Shown: positions 54,300 to 63,300 of the stretch, in pieces
Layout: the number at the start of each line of letters is the position of its first letter
Numbering within the stretch: position 1 is the stretch's first letter
NCBI RefSeq assembly: GCF_002310495.1
Contig: NZ_CP023344.1
Coordinates: 620,001-684,000, forward strand
DNA: 64,000 bases
Source of the DNA: Nibricoccus aquaticus
Lineage (GTDB): Bacteria > Verrucomicrobiota > Verrucomicrobiia > Opitutales > Opitutaceae
Direction of reading: 5' to 3'
Notes under the pieces: generated by a model
Database searches by the model: none
Told to the model about the DNA's origin: nothing
What the model saw: the letters and a program-made list of their open reading frames with translations, nothing else
Position numbers and translations under genes: made by a program

Positions 54300-54584
54300 G
54301 TCGTTTTTCTGTAAGCCATGCAAGCGCGAGGGAGAATCACCCGGAGCCACCAACACCGGTCACCTCCCTGCTTGCTCGAATCGATTTCGTTCATGCGCGA
54401 ATCGTTCACGAAAATCAGGCACCGCCTCGCCGCGAATTACAGTCGTCTCAACCGCACCCCCAGCGCTCTTCAGAGGCAGAACAGCTCACGCCCTTATGAA
54501 GTAAATACTTCATACAGGCATTTCCACGGCTGTGGTTTCTTAACCTGCATACCTGTGTGCCGATGCACGTCCCCGGAGGAAAAA
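54300..54584. other. intergenic region upstream of the chemotaxis operon
   Basis: 285 bases without a convincing gene; an open frame crosses it but has atypical composition. It contains the 20-bp palindrome at 54495-54514, a small dyad CCAC/GTGG near 54524-54535, and the GGAGGA ribosome site at 54575-54580. Confidence 0.5.
54495..54514. promoter_or_regulatory. perfect 20-bp palindrome upstream of the chemotaxis operon
   Basis: TATGAAGTA (54495-54503), centre AA, TACTTCATA (54506-54514), all nine pairs matching. It is AT rich in a GC-rich genome and lies 71 bases before the small ORF, a position expected for an operator. Confidence 0.55.
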
Positions 54585-54701
54585 ATGTCTGCTACGTTTA
54601 TTAACTCACTTCCACAACCCGTTCAGTCGTCTGTACCCGCACGCACGACTAGCATGACTCCGCCCGCGTCCGGCGTCGCGCGAAGGATGACACGATACTG
54701 A
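54585..54701 (+). CDS. 38-residue ORF with strong ribosome site, coupled to the next gene
   Basis: ATG at 54585 preceded by GGAGGAAAAA, an almost ideal Shine-Dalgarno site for this genome. The product is MSATFINSLPQPVQSSV... with a Thr/Pro-rich middle and a basic end (GVARRMTRY). The stop TGA is two bases before the ATG of the next gene. Such a layout suggests a leader peptide or a tiny subunit that promotes translation of the downstream protein; it may also be a chance ORF. Codon use is neutral. Confidence 0.45.
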   Translation: MSATFINSLPQPVQSSVPARTTSMTPPASGVARRMTRY

Positions 54702-54703
54702 CC

Positions 54704-56578
54704 ATGGACCGACGCTTCAACTGGCGGACTCTCCACTGGCGCTCCCTGCTCCAGTCATCCGCAATCCGTTCGTTCTCTCGCACCGCTCCCGCGCGCACCT
54801 CTGACCTATCCGCGTCAGCATACGCGCTCACCAGCACGACGCCCCCCGCGCCCGCCGCCGACATCCGCGCGCGTCTCTCCGCGACGCTCCCGAAGTTCGA
54901 GCGCCTCTGCGTCACCGGCGGCGAAAAACTCGAAACTCTCTGCAACGGCTCCACCCAACTCGTCGCCGACTGCTCCGCCCTCCTTGAAATCGCCAGCGGC
55001 CGCCTTAATGGCCAGAGCCTCGCCCGCGCCACCCTCGATCTTCTCGCCGGCCCGCTCGGCTACCTCGATTTCTGCCGCGATCGCCACACCGAGCTCCTTC
55101 AGCGCCTCTCCGCCTGCGAAGATCGCACGCGCTCCATGATCGAGGTCCGCGCCCGCATGCACACCACGCTCGCGCCGCTCACCTACATGACCGTGCTCTT
55201 CAAAATCGAGTCGGCCACCCTCTCCGAAGAATTCCGCGAAACCTTCGCCACCGTCACCACCGAGATCGACCGCATGCGCCAGCTCGTGGACGAGACCTTC
55301 ACCAAAAACGCCGAGCTCCTCGCCAACGCCCACACCACCCTCGCCCGCGTCCGCGAATCGCTCGAAAAAGACTTCCGCTCCCGTTTCGCCCACATCGCCG
55401 CCCGCCGCCGCCAGATCGACGACACCATCCGCCTTCTCGACGACCAGCTCGCGCAAAATACCGAGCGCGACTCCGTCCTTCGCCGCCAGAGCCAGACCAT
55501 CGCCACCGAGGTCTCGCAAATCGTCCAGGCCCTCCAATTTCAAGACATCGTCCAGCAAAAATCCGACCACGTCCTCTCCGCTCTCGACGCGTGGAAAAAC
55601 GAATCGCCCACCCAGCCGCTCGCCCGCCTCCAGGCCCTCCAGCTCGAAGCCGTCGCCACGGACATCGCCGACGGCCACCAGACAGTTTCCACCGGCCTCT
55701 CCCGCATCCGCGCCTCCATCGAGCGCTTTGACGAAAACACCCGCCAGCTCGACACCCTCGCCGACATCGCCTCCCCCGACGGCATGGTGAAACGCCTCCT
55801 CGATTCGATCGCCGAAGTCCACGCGATGATCCACGGCCTCGCTGACACCACCGCGCAAACCCACGAGGCCATCCGCCCCGCCGGCGATCTCGCCTCCAGC
55901 CTTTCCTCCACCCTGGTCGAGCTAGCGACCAACATGCGCCTCATCGCGCTCAACGCCCAGATACGCTCCGTCCAGATCGGCGACCTCACCGGCCTCGAAA
56001 CCCTCGCTTCCCGCACCGCTTCCATCTCCGCCGAAATCGATGGCGTCAGCGAAGAAAGCTCCCACGCCCTCGCCGCCCTCCGCGTCGATCTCGACGCCAT
56101 GTTCGCCACCTTCGAGGAATTCCGCCGCCTCGGCTCCGAACAAATCATCGCCCTCGACGCCGACCGCCCCGCCGCCGAATCCCGCCTCCACACGCTCCGC
56201 GAACGCGCCACCACCAGCCAGGAGTCAATCGCCGTCTCCATCGAGTCGCTCCAGTCCTGTGCCCGTGAATTCGATACCACTCTCGCCGGGCTCCCGCCAC
56301 TCCGCACCGAAATCACCGCCGCCGCCAGTGCCCTCCACACGCTGAGCGAAACATTCCCCGCCTCCTCCGCGTCCGACCTCAGCACGCACACCGCGCGCTA
56401 TACGATGGCCTCCGAGCACGCCACCGCCGCCGCTCTCTTGGGTACCGCCACCGTCGCCTCCGCATCGGCCTCCACCGGTACCACCGACGCCACCCCCGAG
56501 CTCTTCGACGCCGCTCCGTCCGCCTCCGCTTCGGTTCCCACGCCCACCACCGCCTCCTCCAACATCGAACTCTTCTGA
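54704..56578 (+). CDS. soluble chemoreceptor-like coiled-coil protein with CheZ-like QFQDxxxQ motif
   Basis: A 624-residue soluble protein, helical over residues 55-560, with an Ala/Ser/Thr/Pro tail. Residues 401-450 (SSTLVELATNMRLIALNAQIRSVQ...) resemble the hairpin tip of methyl-accepting chemotaxis proteins. Residues 272-290 (VSQIVQALQFQDIVQQKSDH) contain a QFQD followed by Q four residues after the Asp (D281, Q285), like the CheZ phosphatase signature. No membrane segment and no PAS domain. It heads a che operon with no visible cheZ, cheC or cheX; a phosphatase or signalling scaffold role is inference. Confidence 0.75.
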   Translation: MDRRFNWRTLHWRSLLQSSAIRSFSRTAPARTSDLSASAYALTSTTPPAPAADIRARLSATLPKFERLCVTGGEKLETLCNGSTQLVADCSALLEIASGRLNGQSLARATLDLLAGPLGYLDFCRDRHTELLQRLSACEDRTRSMIEVRARMHTTLAPLTYMTVLFKIESATLSEEFRETFATVTTEIDRMRQLVDETFTKNAELLANAHTTLARVRESLEKDFRSRFAHIAARRRQIDDTIRLLDDQLAQNTERDSVLRRQSQTIATEVSQIVQALQFQDIVQQKSDHVLSALDAWKNESPTQPLARLQALQLEAVATDIADGHQTVSTGLSRIRASIERFDENTRQLDTLADIASPDGMVKRLLDSIAEVHAMIHGLADTTAQTHEAIRPAGDLASSLSSTLVELATNMRLIALNAQIRSVQIGDLTGLETLASRTASISAEIDGVSEESSHALAALRVDLDAMFATFEEFRRLGSEQIIALDADRPAAESRLHTLRERATTSQESIAVSIESLQSCAREFDTTLAGLPPLRTEITAAASALHTLSETFPASSASDLSTHTARYTMASEHATAAALLGTATVASASASTGTTDATPELFDAAPSASASVPTPTTASSNIELF

Positions 56579-56680
56579 TCCGCCTCCTCCGGCGGACCGG
56601 CACTTATCCAAGCGCCGCCTCCGCTCCCGGTCTCCACTTCACCCCTACCGCATCACTAACCGCCTCTCACTTCTCACACC

Positions 56681-57067
56681 ATGAAACGCACCGTACTCGC
56701 CATCGACGACGCCCTCACCATGCGGAAACTCGTCTCCTTCACGCTGCGCACCGCCGGCCTCGACGTCGTCGAAGCCCCCGATGGAGCCGACGCCATCGAG
56801 CTGCTCAAAACCCGCAGCTTCGACCTCATCATCACCGACGTGAACATGCCCAGGCTCAACGGCATCGAGTTCACCCGTCAGGCCCGCCAGCTGCCGCACG
56901 GCAAGACCGTCCCGATTCTCATGCTCACCACCGAGTCCGATCCCGAGAAAAAAAATCTCGCCCGCGCCGCCGGTGCCTCCGGCTGGATCGTGAAACCATT
57001 CCAGCAGGAGCAGCTCCTCGCCGTCGTCGGCAAAGTCCTCCCCGGCGCCATCGCTCCCGCCGCCTGA
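56681..57067 (+). CDS. cheY: CheY-like response regulator
   Basis: A 128-residue single receiver domain. The acidic pair is in VLAIDDALTMRK, the acceptor Asp in LIITDVNMPRLNG, the Thr/Ser in ILMLTTESD and the Lys in GWIVKPFQQE. It lies six bases before cheA, as expected for the regulator phosphorylated by CheA that would reach the flagellar switch or another target. The MRKLV and TTES segments are CheY-like. Confidence 0.93.
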   Translation: MKRTVLAIDDALTMRKLVSFTLRTAGLDVVEAPDGADAIELLKTRSFDLIITDVNMPRLNGIEFTRQARQLPHGKTVPILMLTTESDPEKKNLARAAGASGWIVKPFQQEQLLAVVGKVLPGAIAPAA

Positions 57068-57072
57068 TCCCG

Positions 57073-59493
57073 ATGAACACCGACCTCCAGCAGCAGTTCA
57101 TCCGTGATCTCCTCACGGAAAGTTTCGAGGGCCTCGACCGCTACGACCAGGCCATCCTCCACCTCGAACAACACACCGCTGGCGACGACACCCTCAACGA
57201 CATCTTCCGCGTCGTCCACACCCTCAAAGGCACCGCCGGCTGCCTCGGCTTTCACCAGATCACCAAGATCGCCCACGTCGGCGAAAACCTCCTCGACGCC
57301 CTCCGTAATCAACAGCTCGCCTTCTCGCCCAATATCGCTGCCGTCCTCCTCCGTCTCTCCGACGCCCTGCGCTCCCTCTTGCAGGCCATCGAGACCACCG
57401 GCCGCGACGAAGCCGCCGTCGATCCCGATCTCGTCACCGACCTCGAAGCCCTCCGCAACACGCTGACCAGCCCCGCCGAAAAATCCGCGCCTCCTCCCTC
57501 CGTATCCGGCAACTCACTTCCCGCCTCCGCGCTCCCCACATTCGAATCCGTCTCCCCCGCCGATCTCCCGCTCTCCGCCGACGAATTCGCCGCCGCCTCC
57601 CTCCTCAATCAACCCGCCGCCACCCCGCCCGCCCCCGCCTTCAATCAAGGCTGGGGCCTCTTCGACGACGAACCCGCCCCCGCGCCAACCGCCGCCCCCG
57701 CCGCAACTCCCGCGACCACCGCTCCCGTCGCCTCCGCCACCACACCCGCCACCGCGCACACCACGCCCGCCGTCCACACGACGTCTCCCTCCTCGTCCTC
57801 GGCCGCGCACGCCTCCTCGCACACCAACCACTCCACCGTCCGCGTCGACGTCGCACTCCTCGACAAGCTGATGAACCTCGTCGGCGAGCTCGTCCTCTCC
57901 CGCAACCAGCTCGTCCAACTTTCTCAAACCCGCAACGTCGCCCCCCGCGCCCTCAACGACGTCGCCCAGCGCTTCAACCTCATCACCAGCGAACTTCAGG
58001 AGGGTGTCATGAAAACCCGGATGCAGCCCATCGGCGGCGTGTGGGGAAAATTCCCGCGCATCGTCCGCGACGTCGCCCGCGAGCTCGGCAAGCAGGTTCG
58101 CCTCGAAATGGTCGGCGCCACCACGGAGCTCGACCGCACCGTCATCGAGTCCATCCGCGACCCGCTCACTCACATCATCCGCAACTCCATCGACCACGGC
58201 ATCGAGTCGCCCGAGCGCCGTCTCGCCGCCGGCAAATCCGCCGAGGGCCACATCCTCATGCGCGCCTACCACGAGGGCGGCCAGGTCAACATCGAGATCA
58301 TCGACGACGGCGCCGGCCTCAACCTCGCCCGCATCCGCCAGAAAGCCGTGGAGAAAAATCTCATCTCCGCCGCCGACGCCGCCGCGCTCTCCGACCGCGA
58401 AGCGACCAACCTCATTTTCCTCCCCGGTTTCTCCACTGCCGAAAAAATCACCAACGTCTCCGGCCGCGGCGTCGGCATGGACGTCGTCAAAACCAACATC
58501 GAAAAAATCGGCGGCTCCGTCGATGTCTCCAGCACCCTCGGCCAGGGCACCACGCTCAAGATCAAGATCCCGCTCACCCTCGCCATTGTCCCCGCCCTCA
58601 TCGTCCGCGCCAGTGGCGAACGGTTCGCCATCCCGCAAGTCAGCCTCCTCGAACTCCTCCGCCTCGAAGGCCAGGCCGCGGCCGATGCCCTCGAAAAAGT
58701 CTACGACTCCCCCGTCTTCCGCCTCCGCGGCAATCTCCTCCCGCTCGTCTTTCTCCATCGCGAACTAAAACTCAAACCGCCCGCCGACGACACCGCTCTC
58801 AACATCGTCGTCCTTCAAGCCGACCAGCGTTCCTTCGGCCTCGTCGTGGACGCCGTCTGCGACACCGAGGAGATCGTCGTCAAACCCCTCGGCAAACACC
58901 TCAAGGGCCTCCCGATATACGCCGGCGCAACCATCATGGGCGACGGTCGCGTCGCCCTCATCCTCGACGCCCTCGGCCTCGCTCAACACGCCCGCGTCCT
59001 CAGCGAAAACCCCGACCGCGCCCGCACCTTCGCCGCCACCGAAAACGCCGCCGCCAGCTCCGCCGCACGTTCCCAACTCCTCCTCTTCTCCCTCCCCGGT
59101 CGCCCCCGCCTCGCCCTCCCGCTCGATCAAGCCGCCCGCCTCGAAGAATTTCCCGCCTCCGCCGTCGAATCCTCCGCCGGCCGCGAAGCCGTTCAATACC
59201 GCGGCCAGATCCTCCCGCTCCTCCGCCTCGCCCGCTTCCTCCCCGGCTCCTCCGCCGCGACGTCCGACGCCGACGGCCCGCTCCGTGTCATCGTGTATCG
59301 AAAATCCGGGCACTCCGTCGGCATCATCGTCGGCCAGATCCACGACATCATCGAGCACACCCTCGATCTCCAGCCCGGCTCACAAACCTCCGGCCTTCTC
59401 GGCTCCACCGTCGTACAGGGAAAAATCACCGACCTCGTCGACGTCGCCGCCGTCCTCCAAGCCGCCGGCTTCACCTCCGTCCGCGCCGCCTGA
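57073..59493 (+). CDS. cheA: chemotaxis histidine kinase CheA, with two C-terminal CheW-like domains
   Basis: An 806-residue kinase. P1 (Hpt) domain 1-110 with the phospho-acceptor H49 in RVVHTLKGTAG. Residues 135-252 are an Ala/Pro/Ser/Thr-rich linker with no evident P2 domain for CheY/CheB binding. The dimerisation domain starts near 255 (VALLDKLMNLVGELVLSRNQL), and the ATPase domain has HIIRNSIDHGIESPERR and GRGVGMDVV. Two CheW-like domains follow, near 515-645 (LNIVVLQADQRSFGLVVDAV) and 660-795 (SQLLLFSLPGRPRLALPLDQ). The start codon is an ATG at 57073. Confidence 0.93.
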   Translation: MNTDLQQQFIRDLLTESFEGLDRYDQAILHLEQHTAGDDTLNDIFRVVHTLKGTAGCLGFHQITKIAHVGENLLDALRNQQLAFSPNIAAVLLRLSDALRSLLQAIETTGRDEAAVDPDLVTDLEALRNTLTSPAEKSAPPPSVSGNSLPASALPTFESVSPADLPLSADEFAAASLLNQPAATPPAPAFNQGWGLFDDEPAPAPTAAPAATPATTAPVASATTPATAHTTPAVHTTSPSSSSAAHASSHTNHSTVRVDVALLDKLMNLVGELVLSRNQLVQLSQTRNVAPRALNDVAQRFNLITSELQEGVMKTRMQPIGGVWGKFPRIVRDVARELGKQVRLEMVGATTELDRTVIESIRDPLTHIIRNSIDHGIESPERRLAAGKSAEGHILMRAYHEGGQVNIEIIDDGAGLNLARIRQKAVEKNLISAADAAALSDREATNLIFLPGFSTAEKITNVSGRGVGMDVVKTNIEKIGGSVDVSSTLGQGTTLKIKIPLTLAIVPALIVRASGERFAIPQVSLLELLRLEGQAAADALEKVYDSPVFRLRGNLLPLVFLHRELKLKPPADDTALNIVVLQADQRSFGLVVDAVCDTEEIVVKPLGKHLKGLPIYAGATIMGDGRVALILDALGLAQHARVLSENPDRARTFAATENAAASSAARSQLLLFSLPGRPRLALPLDQAARLEEFPASAVESSAGREAVQYRGQILPLLRLARFLPGSSAATSDADGPLRVIVYRKSGHSVGIIVGQIHDIIEHTLDLQPGSQTSGLLGSTVVQGKITDLVDVAAVLQAAGFTSVRAA

Positions 59494-59498
59494 TCCCC

Positions 59499-59939
59499 AT
59501 GAAGACTCCTCACCAGCTCTGCACCTTCCACGTCGCCGGCCTCTTTCTCGGCCTCGATGTCCTCGCCGTCCAGGAAGTCCTCCGCGCCCGCGAGCTCGCG
59601 CTCATTCCGCTCGCCCCCGCCAACGTCGAGGGCCTCCTCAATCTCCGCGGCCAGATCGTCACCGCCATCGACCTCCGCCGCCGCCTCAGCTTCCCGCCGC
59701 GCGCCGCCGACGAGTCGCCCATGATCATGATCGTCCGCGACGAAGACGGTTGCGTCGCTCTCCTCGTCGACCGCGTCGGCGACGTCATCGAGGTCCAGGA
59801 CGCCACCTTCGAACCCGCGCCCGACACACTTCCCGCCGCCATGCGCTCCTTACTCACGGGCGTTCACAAACTCCCCAAACAACTCCTCCACGTGCTCGAC
59901 GCCCGCGAGATCACCGCCGCCTCCGCGCACGCCGCCTGA
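59499..59939 (+). CDS. cheW: chemotaxis coupling protein CheW
   Basis: A 146-residue CheW with the family pattern QLCTFHVAGLFLGLDVLAVQEVLRA, GLLNLRGQIVTAIDLRRRL and VALLVDRVGDVIEV. It couples receptors to CheA. It starts six bases after the cheA stop, so both are translated from one transcript. No separate ribosome site is visible. Confidence 0.93.
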   Translation: MKTPHQLCTFHVAGLFLGLDVLAVQEVLRARELALIPLAPANVEGLLNLRGQIVTAIDLRRRLSFPPRAADESPMIMIVRDEDGCVALLVDRVGDVIEVQDATFEPAPDTLPAAMRSLLTGVHKLPKQLLHVLDAREITAASAHAA

Positions 59940-59999
59940 TTCTCCGAAAACAAATTTCTCAAAACCAACCAACCAAAACCCGTCTCAATCCTCATCGCC

Positions 60000-62102
60000 A
60001 TGATCACGCCCAGCTCCTCCATCGGCTCCCGCCGCTCCGCCAAATCCTCCGCCCCGTCCCGCAACGGCCGCGTCTCCGCCAAGTCCGCCAAAAAATCCGC
60101 CCCCGCCATCCCAGCCGCCGAGCACAACGCCCTCCTCGCCCGCCTTGCCGAGGTCGAGAACCGCCTCACCGCGCAAAACGACCTCCTCGCCGAGTACAAG
60201 GTCCGCGCCGAGATGACCAACCTCACCTCCATCGTCTCCGAAGCCGACCTCAAGGGCGACATCCTCTCCTGCAACGACAAGTTCTGCGAGGTCTCCCAGT
60301 ACGGTCGCGACGAGCTCATCGGCCGCGGCCACAATACCACCCGCCACCCCGACATGCCCAAGGAGGTCTTCAAAGATCTCTGGGCCACCATCGGTCGCGG
60401 CAAAATCTTCCGCGGCGTCGTCAAGAACCGCAAAAAAGACGGCACGCCTTACTACGTCGACGCCGTCATCGCCCCCGTGCTCGGCGAAAACGGCAAGCCC
60501 CGCAAATACATCGGCGTTCGCTACGACATCACCGACCTCGAGATCGAGCGCCAGAACATGCGCGGCATCCTCGGCGCCATCGACTCCTCGTATGCGTTCA
60601 TCGAGTTCACCACCGAGGGCAACATCCTCGCCGCCAACAAAAACTTCCTCGATACCACCGGCTACGCCCTCGACGAAATCAAAGGCCGCCACCACGCGAT
60701 GTTCGTCGAGCCCGCCCAACGCGAATCCGCCGACTACCGCAAATTCTGGGCCGATCTCCGCGACGGACACATCCAGGCCGATACCTTCAAACGCATCACC
60801 AAGTCCGGCCGCGAAATCTGGATACAAGCTGTCTACGCTCCCGTGAAGGATGAGAAGGGCCGCGTCCAGAAGATCGTCAAAATCGCCACCGACATCACCG
60901 CCACCAAGGTCGATGCCATCAACAAATCCCGCCAGATCGATGAGATCAACCGCACCCAGGCCGTCATCGAATTCCTCGCCGACGGCACCGTCGTCTCCGC
61001 CAACGCCAACTTCCTCGCCGCCACCGGCTATACCTTCGACGAGATCAAGGGCCGCCACCACAGTACCTTCGTCGATCCCGCCCTCCGCGACTCCTCCGAC
61101 TACCGCCAGTTCTGGCTCGATCTCAACGCCGGCCGCTTCCAGACCGCCGAGTTCAAACGCTTTGGCAAAGGTGGCCGCGAAATCTGGATACAGGCCACCT
61201 ACAACCCGATGTTCGACGCCACCGGCAAGGTCGCCCGCGTCGTGAAATACGCCATCGACATCACCGCCCGCAAACAGGCCGAGGCCAGCCTCAAGAACAC
61301 CCTCGCCGCCCTCACCCAAAACGCCCAGACCCTCGCCTCCGCCTCCGAGGAGCTCTCCTCCACCGCGCAGACCATGAGCAGCAACTCCGAGGAAACCGCC
61401 GCCCAGTCCGGCGGCGCCGCCTCCGCTGCCGAGCAGGTCAGCAAAAACGTCACCACCGTCGCCACCAGCGCCGAGGAGATGAGCGCCTCCGTGAAGGAGA
61501 TCGCCAAAAACGCCGCCGAGGCCGCCCGCGTCGGCTCCGCCGCCGTCAAGGTCGCCAACGACACCAATCACACCGTCGAGAAACTCGGCGAGAGCAGCAC
61601 CGAGATCGGCAAGGTCATCAAGGTCATCACCTCGATCGCCCAGCAGACTAATCTCCTCGCGCTCAACGCCACCATCGAAGCTGCCCGCGCCGGTGAGGCC
61701 GGCAAGGGTTTCGCCGTCGTCGCCAACGAGGTCAAAGAACTCGCCAAGCAGACAGCCGCCGCCACCGAAGACATCTCCGCCAAGATCGAAGCCATCCAGG
61801 GCGACACCCGCGGCGCCGTCTCCGCCATTGCTGAAATCTCCAAGGTCATCGCCCGCATCAACGACATCCAGAACACCATCGCCAGCGCCGTCGAAGAGCA
61901 GTCCGTGACCACCAACGAGATTGCCCGCAACGCCGGCGAAGCCGCCAAGGGCGCGACCGAGATCACCCGCAACATCGCCCACGTCTCGCAAGCCGCGCAA
62001 AGCACCTCCGCTGGCGCCAACCAGACCCTCGCAGCCTCCTCCGAACTCGCGAAAATGGCCGCCGACCTCAAGCGCATCGTCGACTCCGCCAACACCCGCT
62101 GA
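60000..62102 (+). CDS. cytoplasmic methyl-accepting chemotaxis protein with three PAS domains
   Basis: A 700-residue receptor without a membrane segment. A Lys/Ser-rich lead (residues 1-40) and short coil precede PAS 1 (about 70-190; [25 protein letters not shown] is like the Aer-type FAD-binding PAS), PAS 2 (about 190-310) and PAS 3 (about 310-430). The MCP signalling domain follows, with the highly conserved tip [30 protein letters not shown]. Adaptation Glu/Gln sites lie in the flanking helices. Probably a redox or metabolic sensor (inference). The ATG at 60000 is used; a REP-like hairpin follows the stop. Confidence 0.93.
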   Translation: MITPSSSIGSRRSAKSSAPSRNGRVSAKSAKKSAPAIPAAEHNALLARLAEVENRLTAQNDLLAEYKVRAEMTNLTSIVSEADLKGDILSCNDKFCEVSQYGRDELIGRGHNTTRHPDMPKEVFKDLWATIGRGKIFRGVVKNRKKDGTPYYVDAVIAPVLGENGKPRKYIGVRYDITDLEIERQNMRGILGAIDSSYAFIEFTTEGNILAANKNFLDTTGYALDEIKGRHHAMFVEPAQRESADYRKFWADLRDGHIQADTFKRITKSGREIWIQAVYAPVKDEKGRVQKIVKIATDITATKVDAINKSRQIDEINRTQAVIEFLADGTVVSANANFLAATGYTFDEIKGRHHSTFVDPALRDSSDYRQFWLDLNAGRFQTAEFKRFGKGGREIWIQATYNPMFDATGKVARVVKYAIDITARKQAEASLKNTLAALTQNAQTLASASEELSSTAQTMSSNSEETAAQSGGAASAAEQVSKNVTTVATSAEEMSASVKEIAKNAAEAARVGSAAVKVANDTNHTVEKLGESSTEIGKVIKVITSIAQQTNLLALNATIEAARAGEAGKGFAVVANEVKELAKQTAAATEDISAKIEAIQGDTRGAVSAIAEISKVIARINDIQNTIASAVEEQSVTTNEIARNAGEAAKGATEITRNIAHVSQAAQSTSAGANQTLAASSELAKMAADLKRIVDSANTR

Positions 62103-62122
62103 GCCGCGTAACGCGTCCAAAC

Positions 62123-62146
62123 GTAGCCGCGCCCCTTAGGGCGTGG
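62123..62146. repeat. REP-like element: GTAG plus hairpin
   Basis: GTAG (62123-62126) followed by CCGCGCCC (62127-62134), loop CTTA, GGGCGTGG (62139-62146), an 8-bp stem with one G-T pair. It lies 20 bases after the chemoreceptor stop. Confidence 0.6.
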
Positions 62147-62220
62147 CCACGCAGGGGCAGTTCCTCCGCCGCCTTTCACTCTTCCCCCTTCACCCGTCAC
62201 TCTTCCTTCCAGTGTCCCCC

Positions 62221-63300
62221 GTGCCGCCCAAACTCCGCGTCCTCATCGTGGACGACGCCGTCGTCATGCGCCGCCTCCTCACCGAGGCGCTCAAACGCGA
62301 CCCGCGTATCGAAGTCGTGGGCACCGCTCCCAACGGACGCATCGCCCTGCAAAAAATCCCGCAGGTCAATCCCGACCTCGTCACGCTCGATATGGAGATG
62401 CCCGACCTCGACGGCCTCTCCACGCTCCGCGAACTCCGCCGCACCCACCCGAAGCTCCCCGTCATCATGTTCTCCGCGCTCACCCAGCGCGGAGCCGTCT
62501 CCACCCTCGATGCCCTCGCCGCCGGTGCCGACGACTACGTGACCAAGCCCGTCGAATCCTCCGACCTCGCCGCCTGCATCGCCCAGCTCGAAGCCGAGTT
62601 GCTTCCGAAAATCCACGCCCACTGCCGCGCCCTCACCACGCGCGTGCAACCCGCTCCGCCCACCGCCAACGCGCGCACCACGCCGCCTTTCGCCGGCCAT
62701 CCCCGCTCCTTCGATCTCCTTTGCATCGGCACCTCCACCGGCGGCCCCAACGCTCTCGCCGAGCTCTTCCAGAAACTCACCGCCCCGCTCCCCGTGCCCG
62801 TCGCCATCGTGCAGCACATGCCGCCGATGTTCACCAAGCTCCTCGCCGACCGCCTCAACAACATCCCCGGCCACCTCCGCTGCCACGAAGCCGCCGACGC
62901 CGAGCCCATGCTCCCCGGCCACGCCTACCTCGCGCCCGGCGGCCGCCACCTCGCGATCAAACGCCAGCTCGACGGTACCTTCGTCACTCAACTCACCGAC
63001 ACCCCGCCCGAAAATTCCTGCCGCCCCGCCGTCGATGTCCTCTTCCGCACCGCCGCAGAAACCAACGCCCACATCCTCGCCGTTGTCATGACCGGCATGG
63101 GCAGCGACGGCCTCCACGGCGCCCGCCTCATCGCCGCCCGCGGCGGCCGCATCCTCGTTCAAGACGAGGCCTCCTCCGTCGTCTGGGGCATGCCCGGCGC
63201 CATCGCCCAGGCCGGCCTCGCCAACACCGTGAAACCCATCCCCGAGCTCGCCTTCGAGATCGTCCGCCGCCTCGGCTCCCCGCACCTCGCACCCGCATGA
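62221..63300 (+). CDS. cheB: chemotaxis methylesterase CheB
   Basis: A 359-residue protein-glutamate methylesterase/deamidase. Receiver domain at the start: LRVLIVDDAVVMRR, acceptor Asp in LVTLDMEMPDLDG and Lys in DYVTKPVE. The methylesterase domain has the Ser in CIGTSTGGPNALAE, the His in AIVQHMPP and the Asp in MTGMGSDG. No ATG opens the family start: GTG codons lie at 62143, 62212 and 62221. The frame upstream of 62212 is Leu/Phe/Pro rich and overlaps the REP element, so the GTG at 62221 is preferred. It overlaps cheR by four bases. Confidence 0.9.
   Translation: MPPKLRVLIVDDAVVMRRLLTEALKRDPRIEVVGTAPNGRIALQKIPQVNPDLVTLDMEMPDLDGLSTLRELRRTHPKLPVIMFSALTQRGAVSTLDALAAGADDYVTKPVESSDLAACIAQLEAELLPKIHAHCRALTTRVQPAPPTANARTTPPFAGHPRSFDLLCIGTSTGGPNALAELFQKLTAPLPVPVAIVQHMPPMFTKLLADRLNNIPGHLRCHEAADAEPMLPGHAYLAPGGRHLAIKRQLDGTFVTQLTDTPPENSCRPAVDVLFRTAAETNAHILAVVMTGMGSDGLHGARLIAARGGRILVQDEASSVVWGMPGAIAQAGLANTVKPIPELAFEIVRRLGSPHLAPA

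Noticed and set aside
54318-54701. 127-residue open frame before the receptor-like gene
   Set aside because: The first 89 residues have atypical composition and no ribosome site; only the last 38 codons have a good start.
57514-58758. 414-residue open frame antisense to cheA, Gly/Asp/Glu/Ala-rich
   Set aside because: Composition is that of a GC-rich antisense shadow, with no family match; it lies wholly inside a well-supported gene.
58041-59939. 632-residue frame that contains CheW at its end
   Set aside because: The Arg/Pro-rich first 486 residues are out-of-frame translation of cheA. Only the last 146 residues, from the ATG at 59499, are real.
59985-62120. 711-residue open frame antisense to the chemoreceptor gene
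   Set aside because: Long antisense frames arise from the C-ending codon use here; the plus-strand product has clear PAS and MCP motifs.
62197-63285. 362-residue open frame antisense to cheB
   Set aside because: Gly/Asp-rich low-complexity shadow, covered fully by cheB.
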